Source of the DNA: GCA-020343675 sp964462945
GTDB taxonomy: Bacteria; Planctomycetota; Phycisphaerae; Sedimentisphaerales; Anaerobacaceae
NCBI GenBank assembly: GCA_964462945.1
Contig: CAYWZW010000002.1
Location: 117,402 to 181,401 of the forward strand
Direction of reading: 5' to 3'
Length of the DNA: 64,000 bases
In this document: piece by piece, positions 17,194 through 26,337 of the stretch
How the letters are laid out: every line of letters starts with the position of its first letter
Numbering within the stretch: position 1 is the first letter of the stretch
Translations under genes and position numbers: made by a program
Notes under the pieces: generated by a model
The model's database searches: none
What the model was told of the DNA's origin: nothing
What the model saw: the letters and a program-made list of their open reading frames with translations, nothing else

Positions 17194-18288
17194 TTAATCC
17201 TGCCAGATATCGGCCGTGCGCGCCTGCACGTCCGGCATTTTCGGAAGCGCATCGCTGGGCACCGGCTCGTACCAGAACGCCGCGCACGACCAGTCATCCT
17301 GCGTCTCGGCTAAACCCTGTTTCCAGGCAATCTGCTGGATTGTAATGTGGCACTCTTTTCGCCACGCAATCGGGTCGGGCAGATGCCAGCGATACATCGA
17401 GACGAAGTTCTTCTCGTTCAGGCTACAGCCGTTGTAGAGGTACGGCGTCTGCTGCATGCCGTAGGACAGGCCCACGTAATCCTCGCTGCCCGTGCCGCAG
17501 ATGGTGGGAAAGTCCGTGTCGCCATCCATATAGACTTTGATCTCGCCTTCGCCCCACCACTGGCCCGCCGTCAGGTTCCGTATGCCTAAGACCGCGCCCA
17601 CGAAGCGGCCTTTGCCTTTTCGCTCCGGCAGCATGATAAAGTCCTGCTTGGTCGTGGTCGGATTTTCCCGCCGGAACAGCACGTGCAGCCGGCCGACGTC
17701 GCCGGGGTGCTTGTCGGCAACCGTATAGTCAATCTGATAGTACAACGGCACGCCTTCCTTGCCTTCGTTGGTCAGCGTGATCCTCGCCCGCCTGGTAAAC
17801 GGCATGGGCAGCCAGATATTCATGCCGGCGTTCTGGCCCACCGAGTGCACCGCCGAGTGATAGGGCATGACCCTGCCGTGCGCAAAGCCCATCAAGTCGC
17901 CGATGGGACATTCGATGCTTGGATGTCCCTGCCCCTCCCACCAGGCGCGCAGCACGAGGCTCCGCAGGTTGACCGGGTTTCTTCTGGTCGTCATCCAGAT
18001 ATGCCGGATCGTCCCCGGCCCCTCGATGTCGCAAAGCTGCACCTCCTGGCCGGCCTTCAGCGTGATCGACGGCGCGCCTTTTCGCCCCACGCCGAGCGGG
18101 CTGGCCGCCTTGCCGCCTTCGCCCGGAGCACCCGTCGGATTCTCGAACGAGATCGAACGCGACAGAAGCCCGGTGTCCAGCAGATAAGGCTCGGCGACCA
18201 CGTCCATCGCCTGCGGGCATGGACCGCAGCCCGAGACGACGCCGAGCAAAAGAAAAAGCATTGTTCCCGAAACAATCCTTCCGACCAT
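17194..18288 (-). CDS. GH172 (DUF2961) glycoside hydrolase lipoprotein
   Basis: A 364-residue lipoprotein. The signal peptide ends with VVSGCGP, a lipobox Cys. The body is a DUF2961 protein, now glycoside hydrolase family GH172, whose studied members act on fructofuranosides and arabinofuranosides. Visible conserved parts are ISFENPTGAPGEGGKAA, GPGTIRHIWMT, LRAWWEGQGHPSIECPIGDL, IKVYMDGDTDFPTICGTGSEDY and YRWHLPDPI. The acidic residues in GTGSEDY and IECPIGDLMG are likely in the active site. ATG 18288 is chosen because AAAGGAG lies five bases before it; the frame runs further upstream without a signal peptide. It is probably co-transcribed with the DUF1080 gene. Confidence 0.88.
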   Translation of the reverse strand: MVGRIVSGTMLFLLLGVVSGCGPCPQAMDVVAEPYLLDTGLLSRSISFENPTGAPGEGGKAASPLGVGRKGAPSITLKAGQEVQLCDIEGPGTIRHIWMTTRRNPVNLRSLVLRAWWEGQGHPSIECPIGDLMGFAHGRVMPYHSAVHSVGQNAGMNIWLPMPFTRRARITLTNEGKEGVPLYYQIDYTVADKHPGDVGRLHVLFRRENPTTTKQDFIMLPERKGKGRFVGAVLGIRNLTAGQWWGEGEIKVYMDGDTDFPTICGTGSEDYVGLSYGMQQTPYLYNGCSLNEKNFVSMYRWHLPDPIAWRKECHITIQQIAWKQGLAETQDDWSCAAFWYEPVPSDALPKMPDVQARTADIWQD

Positions 18289-18426
18289 AGCATCTCCTTT
18301 CTGCATTACGAGCTGATATTTCCTAAGACAGACTCTACGTCGAGCCATCGCAGAAGTCTATCCGAATCCCATGCGCCCGTCAAGGCCGCCACCAGACAAC
18401 GACGCGAACATATCTTCCGGAAAAGC

Positions 18427-18455
18427 TTGTCGTCTTTGCCCGTGCTTCTTATGAT
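18427..18455 (+). promoter_or_regulatory. Promoter of the DUF1848 gene, possibly leaderless
   Basis: TTGTCG (18427-18432), a 17-base spacer and TATGAT (18450-18455). The GTG at 18462 is six bases after the -10 box, so transcription would start at or near the start codon. Confidence 0.5.
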
Positions 18456-18461
18456 TGGTAG

Positions 18462-19400
18462 GTGATGAAGAGAATTATCTCAGTATCTCGCAGAACGGAT
18501 ATCCCGGCGTTTTACGGCGACTGGTTCATGCGGCGGCTCAAAGACGGCTTTGCCGGCGTGGTGAATCCGTTCGGCGGACGCCGATACATTGTATTGCTCA
18601 AGCCCGAAGATGTCGTTTGTTTCGTGTTCTGGTCCAAGAACTTCAACCCTTTTATGGAGAACTTGAGAATCATCGCCGGCCTGGGATACAAATTCTATTT
18701 CAACTACACCATGACCGCCCTGCCGGGTGTCTTTGAAAGCAGCCTGGACAAACAATCCGCGATTGACGCCTTAAAGCAGCTCAGCAGAACGTATTCGCCC
18801 CGGCATATCAACTGGCGCTTCGACCCGATCGTTCTGTCCAGCCTTTGCGACCGAACTTTTTTCCTCAAAGCCTTCGAAGAGCTGGCGTGCGAATTCGAGG
18901 GACTCGTTGAGCGCTGTTACTTCAGCTTCGTGACCGAATACGGCAAGGTCAAACGCAATTTCGAAGAATTTGAAAAGGCCGCAGGCGTGAAAATCGCCCG
19001 TTGCCGCAGGAATTTCAAAATCGACCTGGCCAACGAGCTGGCGGCCATTGCCGAGCGCCACGGCATCCGGATGTCTTCCTGCTGCGGCGACTACCTGCTC
19101 AACGAAAAAATCGAAAAAGCCCATTGCATTGACGGCGGCATCATTGAGCGTCTCTTTTTCCCCGACGGGCTCCAGTACAAACAAAAGCCTACAAGGCAAC
19201 AATGCGGCTGCACCGAAAGCACGGACATCGGCGCCTACGACACCTGCCCGCACGGCTGCGTCTATTGCTACGCCAACGTGAACAAACACAGGGCCTATGA
19301 GGCGTATCGAAATCACAACAAAGACTCCGCCTTCTTAGGTTACAGCAAGGCGCAGTCGGACGCCTGGGTCTACGAGCTTCAGCAAAAGATGCTGTGGTGA
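18462..19400 (+). CDS. DUF1848 family iron-sulfur protein
   Basis: A 312-residue protein matching DUF1848 over its whole length: ISVSRRTDIPAFYGDWFMRR at the N terminus, VNPFGGRRYIVLLKPEDV, CFVFWSKNFNPFM, INWRFDPIVL, and a C-terminal cysteine cluster CGCTESTDIG with TCPHGCVYCYANVN. The CxxxCxxC-like spacing of the last block suggests a radical-SAM-like or Fe-S site, though at the unusual C-terminal position typical of this family. The biochemical role is not established. Start may be GTG 18462 or ATG 18465; a -10 box lies just upstream and no good ribosome site is present. It shares its strand with the downstream R-M locus but is probably transcribed separately. Confidence 0.85.
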   Translation: MMKRIISVSRRTDIPAFYGDWFMRRLKDGFAGVVNPFGGRRYIVLLKPEDVVCFVFWSKNFNPFMENLRIIAGLGYKFYFNYTMTALPGVFESSLDKQSAIDALKQLSRTYSPRHINWRFDPIVLSSLCDRTFFLKAFEELACEFEGLVERCYFSFVTEYGKVKRNFEEFEKAAGVKIARCRRNFKIDLANELAAIAERHGIRMSSCCGDYLLNEKIEKAHCIDGGIIERLFFPDGLQYKQKPTRQQCGCTESTDIGAYDTCPHGCVYCYANVNKHRAYEAYRNHNKDSAFLGYSKAQSDAWVYELQQKMLW

Positions 19401-19462
19401 TCGTGCAGGGTGCACAGGCACACAGTTGGCCTAAAAGAATGGATGGCCTGACAGCACGAACA

Positions 19463-19471
19463 TGATATAAT
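19463..19471 (+). promoter_or_regulatory. Extended -10 promoter of the SPPY methyltransferase
   Basis: TGATATAAT is an extended -10 box (TGnTATAAT) with TATAAT at 19466-19471. No good -35 is visible. The ATG at 19478 lies six bases downstream, where transcription should begin, so a leaderless mRNA is likely. Confidence 0.5.
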
Positions 19472-19477
19472 GCACTT

Positions 19478-20773
19478 ATGCACTCACAACTGATGCTATT
19501 TGAAGACGATAGACAGACAATGCCCGACATCAAGGTGTCGCGATCAGGCACTTTTGTCGATAATATGGCGCTTCCCGTTCACCGGTGGTTTCGCTACTCC
19601 GCCGGCTTTGCCGCGCAATGGGTCGAACAAGTCTTGGCTGAATGGAGAATCGGAAAACGGCACCTCGTCCTTGATCCATTCGTAGGGTCGGGAACTGTGC
19701 CCGTTGTCTGTGACAGGCTGGGAACTCCAAGCCTCGGAGTGGAAGCGCACCCTGTAGTCTCGAGAATATGCAAGGCCAAACTGCTTTGGACAACACCGCC
19801 CCAACGGCTTGGCGGTTTTGCCGCCAATGTCCTCAGGCAGGCAGAAAAACGGATGTCACGGGCTGCGGATTACCCATCTCTGATCGAACGCAGTTATGAT
19901 CGCGATGCCCTTACCTCTCTTGACGCTCTGAAATCCTCCTGGCTGCAGTTGCAGGACAAGTCTCAGGAATCGGAATTGGTCTGGCTGGCATTGACTGCAA
20001 TCCTTCGTCCGACTTCAAAAGCGGGCACTGCCCAATGGCAATACATTCTGCCTAACAAGACAAAGAAGAAGGTCATGGCGCCGTTCTTGGCTTTCCAGCA
20101 ACAGATCGAGATCATCAAGGCTGATCTTCGATGGATGCAGGTGCGAGCCAACGAATCTCTCGCAGAGATCATTGCAGGGGATGCGCGCACACTTGCAGAC
20201 AACGCTTCGCGCGAGGTGGATGCGGTTATTACCTCGCCACCCTATGCCAATAACTACGATTACGCAGATGCATTGCGTTTTGAAATGACATTTTGGGGCG
20301 ACGTGAACGGGTGGGGCGATATTCACGACGCGGTACGGAAGCATCTTATTGTCTCGTCATCGCAACATTCATCGCGCGAAAGACTGAGACTTGCGGACCT
20401 CTTGAGGTCAGAGGCCGTTGCCCCAATTCGTCCCGAGCTGACGTGTGTTGTCGAACAGTTGGCGGAAGTTCGAGAGAGCCATGGCGGCAAGAAGCACTAC
20501 CACACAATGGTTGCGGCCTATTGCCGCGACATCAGCCTTGTCCTTCAGCAGCTCCGGCGCATCTGTAAGCCTGGTTCTCACATGTGCTGGGTCATTGGCG
20601 ACTCTGCTCCCTACGGCATCCATTGCCCAATTGAGAGATGGATTGCAGAGCTGGCGATTGCTGCCGGGTTCAAGAACCACCGTTTTGACAAGCTGAGGGA
20701 CCGAAACATCAAATGGAAAAATCGCAAACACCGAGTCCCTTTGAAAGAAGGACTCCTGTGGATCGAAGGGTAA
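19478..20773 (+). CDS. Site-specific DNA methyltransferase (SPPY, probably N4-cytosine)
   Basis: A 431-residue DNA methyltransferase. The SAM-binding motif I is DPFVGSGT at residues 66-73, and the catalytic motif IV is TSPPYANNYDYADAL with SPPY at 253-256. The order is motif I before IV, with a long middle segment (residues 110-240), and SPPY favours N4-cytosine methylation. The C-terminal part (MVAAYCRDISLVLQQLRRIC, MCWVIGDSAPYG) completes the Rossmann fold. A frameshifted nuclease-like gene starts three bases after its stop, so this was a type II R-M pair. With the nuclease broken it may now be a solitary methylase. The target sequence cannot be inferred. Confidence 0.88.
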   Translation: MHSQLMLFEDDRQTMPDIKVSRSGTFVDNMALPVHRWFRYSAGFAAQWVEQVLAEWRIGKRHLVLDPFVGSGTVPVVCDRLGTPSLGVEAHPVVSRICKAKLLWTTPPQRLGGFAANVLRQAEKRMSRAADYPSLIERSYDRDALTSLDALKSSWLQLQDKSQESELVWLALTAILRPTSKAGTAQWQYILPNKTKKKVMAPFLAFQQQIEIIKADLRWMQVRANESLAEIIAGDARTLADNASREVDAVITSPPYANNYDYADALRFEMTFWGDVNGWGDIHDAVRKHLIVSSSQHSSRERLRLADLLRSEAVAPIRPELTCVVEQLAEVRESHGGKKHYHTMVAAYCRDISLVLQQLRRICKPGSHMCWVIGDSAPYGIHCPIERWIAELAIAAGFKNHRFDKLRDRNIKWKNRKHRVPLKEGLLWIEG

Positions 20774-20776
20774 GAG

Positions 20777-21638
20777 ATGGCTGAATCGCTGGCACACACG
20801 TTCGGGCAGATCATCGGCAATGTGCTCGAAGGCGCGATTGAGCCGGCACTGCAGAAGTTCGCCGACGAGCACGGCCTGTATCTGGACAAGAAAGGCCCCC
20901 GCAAAGCCAGAGAGGGAAAGAAAGTCACATGGACGGACCTTCCATGGCAATGCGCACGATCTGGACTTCGTTCTTGAACGTGGCGGAACAGACACGGCCA
21001 CTGGGACGCCAGTGGCTTTCGTCGAGACTGCCTGGCGGCGCTACACCAAGCATTCCAGGAACAAAGCCCAGGAGATTCAAGGCGCAATTCAGGCCCTTGC
21101 ACTGACATACAAGCACTGTTGCCCGTTTACCGGTGCGATTCTCGCCGGAGTCTTCACTGACGAAGCAATCAACCAGCTCAAGTCTCTTGGGTTCCACATA
21201 CTGTTCTTTCCTTACAAATCAATAATCGAGGCATTCCAGAAGGTCGGTATTGATGCGAGTTTTGATGAGGGTACGCCTGAGAAGGCGTTTCGCATGAAGC
21301 TGAGCCGTTGGAAGGCTGCGAGCAGGAAGGCAAAGCGTGGTGTTGCGGTGCAACTCGTCAAAAAACACCAGAAGGACATTAACGATTTTCTCTCTGCACT
21401 CGACAATGTGGTGAAACGCTGCATTGAGAGGATCGTCGTCATCCCGCTCCACGGCAGGGAAACAGAGTGCTCCTCTGTGGGCGAGGCAATCGCCTTCCTA
21501 TCTTCTTACGAAACCGCGCATGTCCACGGGGCAGTCTACAAGTACGAAATTCACATCCGATACAGCAGTGGAGACAAGATCACGGCTGAATTCGCCGACA
21601 AGACTGCGGCCTTGGAGTTCCTCAAGAAATACCAGTAA
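20777..21638 (+). pseudogene. Frameshifted type II restriction endonuclease-like gene
   Basis: Two overlapping frames make one protein. The first (from ATG 20777) reads AESLAHTFGQIIGNVLEGAI up to KKVTWTDL; the second continues as HGNAHDLDFVLERGG, FVETAWRRYTKHSRNKAQEI and on to the stop at 21636. Removing one base between about 20938 and 20943 joins them into roughly 287 residues. The D...E-x-x-W/RRYTKHS block looks like a PD-(D/E)xK variant. It starts three bases after the methyltransferase stop, so it is the likely restriction partner. The lesion may be real inactivation or a sequencing error in a C/T run; everything else in the frame is intact, which argues for a recent event. Confidence 0.75.
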
Positions 21639-21658
21639 GCGGCAGGGGATCAAGCACG

Positions 21659-22699
21659 TTACAGTCCCGTGCGTGGCGTTGTGACTTCTGTGCCGGCGAG
21701 CTTTAATACTAATTGTTCCATAGCCACGGGTGCTTTTGTCCGGCCGGTTTTTACGGCGTAGTCGGTCTCGGCCAATTGCTGCAGGTACGTGCCGATTTGC
21801 CGCAGGCTCAGTTGCCGCACTTGAACGAAGAAACCGTCCTGGTTGCCCCAGATTTGCAGTCTCTTTAAGACCTCGCCGGCGTCGATGCCTTTTTCAAGCA
21901 GGACCTTGGCGTTGAACAGCCGGCGGAAATGAAAGGCGAAGGCGCCGACGACCGTGTACTCGGCGGATCTATCCTCTGCGAACATGCCCCGCAGCCGCCC
22001 CACCGCGGCGGCGAGATCGCCCGCGATGACCGCGTCAATCACAGCAAAGGCATTGAACAGGCGATTGTGGCCGACGAGCGATTCCACGTGCTTGAGCGTT
22101 ATGACCTTTTCCGTATCGGCGAATAAAGCCACTTTGTCGATTTCGCTGTACAGCCGGATCAATTCATCGCCGGTCAGCTCGATCAGAAGCTCCGCCGCGT
22201 CCCTGCTGAGTTGTTTGTCGTGCGCCTCGCGTGCGTATTCCGTCAGGCGCTGCGGCAGCTCCCGGCGGCTCGGCGGCGTGACGCTGATCAGCTTGCCCAC
22301 CTTGGGCAGGGCTTTGGCCAGCCGGGTGCGCGAGTCCCAGCTTTTCACGGTCAGAACGAGCCGTCCCGTAGGACACGGATGATCGAGATACTTCTCAAGC
22401 AGCGCACGGTTCTGCGAAATGAAATCGTCCGCCCCCCGGATGAGCACAACCCGCTTGTCGGTCAAGAACGGCGCCGTCCGCAGCTCATCCAGCACGTCGG
22501 AGGCCGGGACCGAAGCAGTCTCGGCGTCAAGAAGTCCGGTCACCCTTTGCGACGGCTCCAGCAGCGTATCGAGCAGCTCCCGGCACCGGGCGTTGACAAG
22601 AGACTCTTCCTTGCCGGCAATGACGTAAATCAGCTCGTGCGAGTCACGATTTACGTCACTTGCCGCCGGTCTTTTTTCTGCTGTCGGATTTTGGCCCAA
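21659..22699 (-). CDS. holA: DNA polymerase III subunit delta
   Basis: Clamp-loader subunit that opens the sliding clamp. Recognisable parts are LIYVIAGKEESLVNARCREL near the N terminus, FLTDKRVVLIRGADDF, LTVKSWDSRTRLAKAL, LIELTGDELIRLYSEIDKV and the C-terminal helical collar DLAAAVGRLRGMFAED with GAFAFHFRRLFNAK. The length of 346 is usual. No ATG is in frame near the homology; TTG at 22699 is chosen because GGAGG lies six bases before it. That places the first 44 bases inside the 3' end of gyrA, on the same strand, which implies translational coupling. Confidence 0.9.
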   Translation of the reverse strand: MGQNPTAEKRPAASDVNRDSHELIYVIAGKEESLVNARCRELLDTLLEPSQRVTGLLDAETASVPASDVLDELRTAPFLTDKRVVLIRGADDFISQNRALLEKYLDHPCPTGRLVLTVKSWDSRTRLAKALPKVGKLISVTPPSRRELPQRLTEYAREAHDKQLSRDAAELLIELTGDELIRLYSEIDKVALFADTEKVITLKHVESLVGHNRLFNAFAVIDAVIAGDLAAAVGRLRGMFAEDRSAEYTVVGAFAFHFRRLFNAKVLLEKGIDAGEVLKRLQIWGNQDGFFVQVRQLSLRQIGTYLQQLAETDYAVKTGRTKAPVAMEQLVLKLAGTEVTTPRTGL

Positions 22700-25352
22700 C
22701 TTCCGCCTCCGGCTCTGATTGTGAGCTGCCCTTGTCGTTGGAGTTACCCTTGCCGTTGGACCTGTCCCCGCCGTTGTCCGCCTCTTCCGAGATGATCTTC
22801 TCGGCGGCGACAAGCTTGTCTTCCGCTTTGAGATTGATCAGGCGCACGCCCTGCGTGTTTCTGCCGATCGAGCGGATCTGGTCAAGTCCGGTGCGAATAA
22901 TCATCCCGTGAGCGGTGATCATCATCAAGTCGTCCTTGTTCTGGACGGCCTTGAGCGCGACGACCTTGCCGTTCCGGGAGCTGGTCTTGATGTTCTTGAG
23001 GCCCACGCCGCCCCGGCTTTGCGACCGGTAATTCTCAAGACCGGTTCGCTTGCCGTACCCGTTTTCGCAGACCGTGAACAGGGCCGCCTTTTCCTCGACA
23101 ATGACCATGCCGACCACGGCGTCACCGGGCCGCAGCTTCATGCCCCGCACGCCCCGCGACGCCCGGCCCATCGAGCGGACCTGGCCCTCGTCAAAGCGAA
23201 TCGTCATGCCGTCGCGCGTGCCTAAGATGATATGGTTGCTCCCGGTGGTCAGCGCCACACCGATCAAATCGTCGTTGGGGTCGAGATTGATGGCAATGAC
23301 GCCGGTGGCTCGCGGGTTGCCGTACGCGGACAGCTTCGTCTTTTTCACGGTGCCGTTCTTCGTGGCCATAACCAGTTGCCGCGGCGGCGTGCCCCCTTCG
23401 CCCTCGCCGTCGAAACTGCTGACGTTGATAATCGAGGCGATCTGCTGGTTGCCCAGGCTCAGCAGGTTGACGATATTTCTGCCCTTGCTCTGCCGGGACA
23501 TGCTCGGCACGTCATAGACCTTCAGCCAGTAGCACTTGCCGCGGTTCGTGAAGATCAGCAGGTAATCGTGCGTCGAGGCGATGAACAGATGCTTGATGAA
23601 ATCGCCTTCCTTGATATCGGAGCCGATGATGCCCCGGCCGCCGCGGGCCTGCCGGCGGTACGTATCGATCGGCAGGCGCTTGACGTATCCGCTGTGACTG
23701 ACCGTCACGATCACCTCCTCTTCGGCGATCAAATCTTCCACGTCCACCTGCTCGGCCTGGGCGGCGATTTTCGTCCGCCTGGCGTCGCCGTACTTTTCCT
23801 TGATCTCATGGATGTCCTCGCGAATGATGTCCAGCAGGACCCGGTCGCTGGCCAGGATCGCCTCATAGTCCTCGATCTGCTCGGTCAGCTCGGCATACTC
23901 CTGGGCGAGCTTTTCGATCTCCAGGCCGGTGAGCCTCTGCAACTGCATGGTCAAGATCGCGTCGGCCTGCGGGCCGGTGAGGAAATGTTTGCCTTTGCTC
24001 TTTTCCGCCACGAACACTTCGGGCAAGATTTTCTTCAGTGTGGCCAGCTCCACCAATTGCAGGGGCTTGTTCATCAGGTTCACTTTGGCGGCCGGGGCGT
24101 CGGGCGATTTCTTGATCAAATCGATGATTTCGTCAATATCGCTGACGGCCAGGATGAGGCCCTCGACAATGTGGGCCCTGTTTCGGCATCGTTTCAGCAG
24201 GAATCGGCTGCGCCTGCGGATGACCTCCTTGCGATGCTCGATGAAGCAGTCCAGCATCTGCCTGATATTGAGGGTCTCAGGCCGGTTGTTCACCAGGGCG
24301 ATATTGGCGATGGCAAACGTGGTCTGCAGGGGCGTGTAGCGATACAGCTTGTTGAGCGCGATTTCGGCGTCGGCGTCTTTTTTCAGGTCCACGACAATCC
24401 GCAGCCCGTGACGGTCCGATTCGTCCCTGACGTCGGCGACTTCCGGCAGCGTATTGTCCTGGACGCACTCGGCGATCTTCGAGACAATCGTGGTCTTGAC
24501 GACCATGTAGGGTATTTCGGTGATGACGATTTTGTCCCGGCCTCGCTTGCTTTCTTCGACATCGACTTTCCCGCGAACCATCAAATGGCCCCGGCCGGTG
24601 GAATATGCCTCCACGATCCCCTTGCGGCCGCAGATGATCCCCCCCGTCGGGAAGTCCGGGCCGGGCAGACGCTTGAGGATATCTTTGAACCCGCAGCCCG
24701 GCTCATCAATGACCAGCAGCAGGGCATCACAGACCTCGGCAATGTTGTGCGGCGGGATATTGGTCGCCATGCCCACCGCGATCCCCGTCGAGCCGTTGAC
24801 CAACAGGTTCGGTAACTTCGACGGCAGCACCGTCGGCTCCGTCCGCGTCTCATCGTAGTTCGGCACGAAATCGACCGTCTCGTACCGGAGGTCTTCAAGC
24901 ATGTCCATCGCCGGCGCCGTCATTCGCGCCTCGGTGTATCGCATCGCCGCCGGCGGGTCGGAATCGATGCTCCCGAAGTTGCCTTGCGGGTCGATCAGCG
25001 TGTAGCGCATCGCCCAGTCCTGCCCCATTCGCACTAACGTGCCGTAGGTCGCCTGGTCGCCGTGGGGGTGGTAGTTGCCGCCGGTATCACCGACGATTTT
25101 CGCACACTTGCGGTGCTTGCTTCGCGGGCCGAGGTTCAAATCGTTCATCGCCACCATGATGCGTCTCTGCGAAGGCTTCAGCCCGTCGCGGACGTCCGGC
25201 AGCGCACGCGAAACGATCACGCTCATCGCGTAGTTCAGATACGAATTCTTCAGCTCGTCGAGGATACGCATATCCTCGAATTGCTCCTGTGGCTTACTGA
25301 CTTCCTTCATAGGTTTTTTGCTATCCTTAAATGCACGATCCGGCTTAGCCAT
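22656..25352 (-). CDS. gyrA: DNA gyrase subunit A
   Basis: The 898-residue breakage-reunion subunit of gyrase. The catalytic tyrosine is Y139 in AAMRYTEAR. The N-terminal winged-helix region has RALPDVRDGLKPSQRRIM and GNYHPHGDQATYGTLVRMGQ. The C-terminal beta-pinwheel carries a GyrA box, RQARGGRG, near residue 555, which favours gyrase over topoisomerase IV. In the quinolone-resistance region the residue aligned with E. coli Ser83 is Q100 and that aligned with Asp87 is G104. The last 45 residues are a low-complexity Asn/Gly/Lys-rich tail. It overlaps holA at its 3' end. No gyrB is in the window. Confidence 0.96.
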   Translation of the reverse strand: MAKPDRAFKDSKKPMKEVSKPQEQFEDMRILDELKNSYLNYAMSVIVSRALPDVRDGLKPSQRRIMVAMNDLNLGPRSKHRKCAKIVGDTGGNYHPHGDQATYGTLVRMGQDWAMRYTLIDPQGNFGSIDSDPPAAMRYTEARMTAPAMDMLEDLRYETVDFVPNYDETRTEPTVLPSKLPNLLVNGSTGIAVGMATNIPPHNIAEVCDALLLVIDEPGCGFKDILKRLPGPDFPTGGIICGRKGIVEAYSTGRGHLMVRGKVDVEESKRGRDKIVITEIPYMVVKTTIVSKIAECVQDNTLPEVADVRDESDRHGLRIVVDLKKDADAEIALNKLYRYTPLQTTFAIANIALVNNRPETLNIRQMLDCFIEHRKEVIRRRSRFLLKRCRNRAHIVEGLILAVSDIDEIIDLIKKSPDAPAAKVNLMNKPLQLVELATLKKILPEVFVAEKSKGKHFLTGPQADAILTMQLQRLTGLEIEKLAQEYAELTEQIEDYEAILASDRVLLDIIREDIHEIKEKYGDARRTKIAAQAEQVDVEDLIAEEEVIVTVSHSGYVKRLPIDTYRRQARGGRGIIGSDIKEGDFIKHLFIASTHDYLLIFTNRGKCYWLKVYDVPSMSRQSKGRNIVNLLSLGNQQIASIINVSSFDGEGEGGTPPRQLVMATKNGTVKKTKLSAYGNPRATGVIAINLDPNDDLIGVALTTGSNHIILGTRDGMTIRFDEGQVRSMGRASRGVRGMKLRPGDAVVGMVIVEEKAALFTVCENGYGKRTGLENYRSQSRGGVGLKNIKTSSRNGKVVALKAVQNKDDLMMITAHGMIIRTGLDQIRSIGRNTQGVRLINLKAEDKLVAAEKIISEEADNGGDRSNGKGNSNDKGSSQSEPEAEVGPKSDSRKKTGGK

Positions 25353-25469
25353 GAGATTACCCGCAGACCCTCAAAAAGTCAAGAAATACCGGTGATTAAT
25401 GAAGAACATTGACGAGTTTCTCACGTATAGAAGGCAAACGTGCCGGCCGATATTGACAGTGAGGAAGAA

Positions 25470-26171
25470 ATGAACGCAAAAAGAATCAAACAATTCGTGT
25501 GCCAGTCATGGAAGGAATGTCGAGCGACCATCTTTTTCATCGTTCTGGTGGTGATCCCGGTAAAATCGTCTCTGGCCGACTGGAATTGGGTCCCGACCGG
25601 CTCGATGAACCCGACGATCCTCGAAGGGGACCTGATCTACGTGGACAAGATAGCGTACGACCTTCGATTTCCCCTGACTCTGCACCGGCTGGCAAAATGG
25701 TCCGATCCCCAAAGGGGTGACATCGTGATATGCTTTTCCCCCGACGACGGCACCCGATTAGTCAAGCGCGTCATCGGTCTGCCCGGGGACACCGTCGAAA
25801 TGAAAAACAACACGCTTTTACTCAATGGTGAGCCGGTCCCCTATACAAAGGCCGACCCAAAGTACGGCCAATATCTGTCCCGTGAGCTGCAAGAAAAGTG
25901 CATATTGGCAACGGAAGATTTGCAGGGTTCCGCCCATGCAGTTATGAGTATTCCCTCGATCCTCGCCATGCGGAACTTCGGCCCGGTCACCGTGCCGCCG
26001 GACAGCTACTTCGTGATGGGCGATAACAGAGACAGCAGCCGGGATTCGAGGTTCTTTGGATTTGTGGACAGGGAACAAATCGTCGGAAGGGCAAAGGCCG
26101 TCATCGGCTCATTCGATATCACCGACAAATATCAGCCCCGGCTCAAGAGGTTCTTCGCCTCCTTGAAATAA
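25470..26171 (+). CDS. lepB: Signal peptidase I
   Basis: A 233-residue S26 peptidase that removes signal peptides on the outer face of the cytoplasmic membrane. One N-terminal membrane anchor (IFFIVLVVIPVKSSLA) is followed by box B VPTGSMNPTI with the nucleophile S45, the general base K99 in RLVKRVIGLPGD, and box E MGDNRDSSRDSR. ATG 25470 is preferred because GAGG lies five bases upstream and the family begins there. It is divergent from gyrA. Given the many exported proteins here this is a general secretion enzyme, not a dedicated one. All catalytic parts look intact. Confidence 0.93.
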   Translation: MNAKRIKQFVCQSWKECRATIFFIVLVVIPVKSSLADWNWVPTGSMNPTILEGDLIYVDKIAYDLRFPLTLHRLAKWSDPQRGDIVICFSPDDGTRLVKRVIGLPGDTVEMKNNTLLLNGEPVPYTKADPKYGQYLSRELQEKCILATEDLQGSAHAVMSIPSILAMRNFGPVTVPPDSYFVMGDNRDSSRDSRFFGFVDREQIVGRAKAVIGSFDITDKYQPRLKRFFASLK

Positions 26172-26305
26172 CCATCGGGCTGAGCAAGACTTCTGTGGAT
26201 TTCTTCAAGAAGCAGGCAAGGAAGCGCCATACCCAGTACCAGAAGATGATCCGCCGCCTCCTCGACCTCTACGTCGCCCACCACCAAAAACGCCCCACCG
26301 GCTGA
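26168..26305 (+). pseudogene. Truncated BrnA/CopG-type antitoxin relic
   Basis: Directly overlapping the lepB stop, a frame without start codon reads ITIGLSKTSVDFFKKQA, HTQYQKMIRRLLDLYVAHHQ and ends in TGA. This is the C-terminal ribbon-helix-helix half of a BrnA-like or CopG-like antitoxin whose N terminus and toxin are gone. The intact BrnTA pair at 52 kb has a related but different antitoxin. Confidence 0.6.
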
Positions 26306-26337
26306 CCTGCGGCCGCCTTGTCTATTTTGCCACAGTG

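Noticed and set aside
23232..24815. Plus-strand open frame of 527 codons
   Set aside because: It is the complement of the conserved gyrA gene; the composition (Asp, Leu, Gln, Val runs) is that of a shadow frame.
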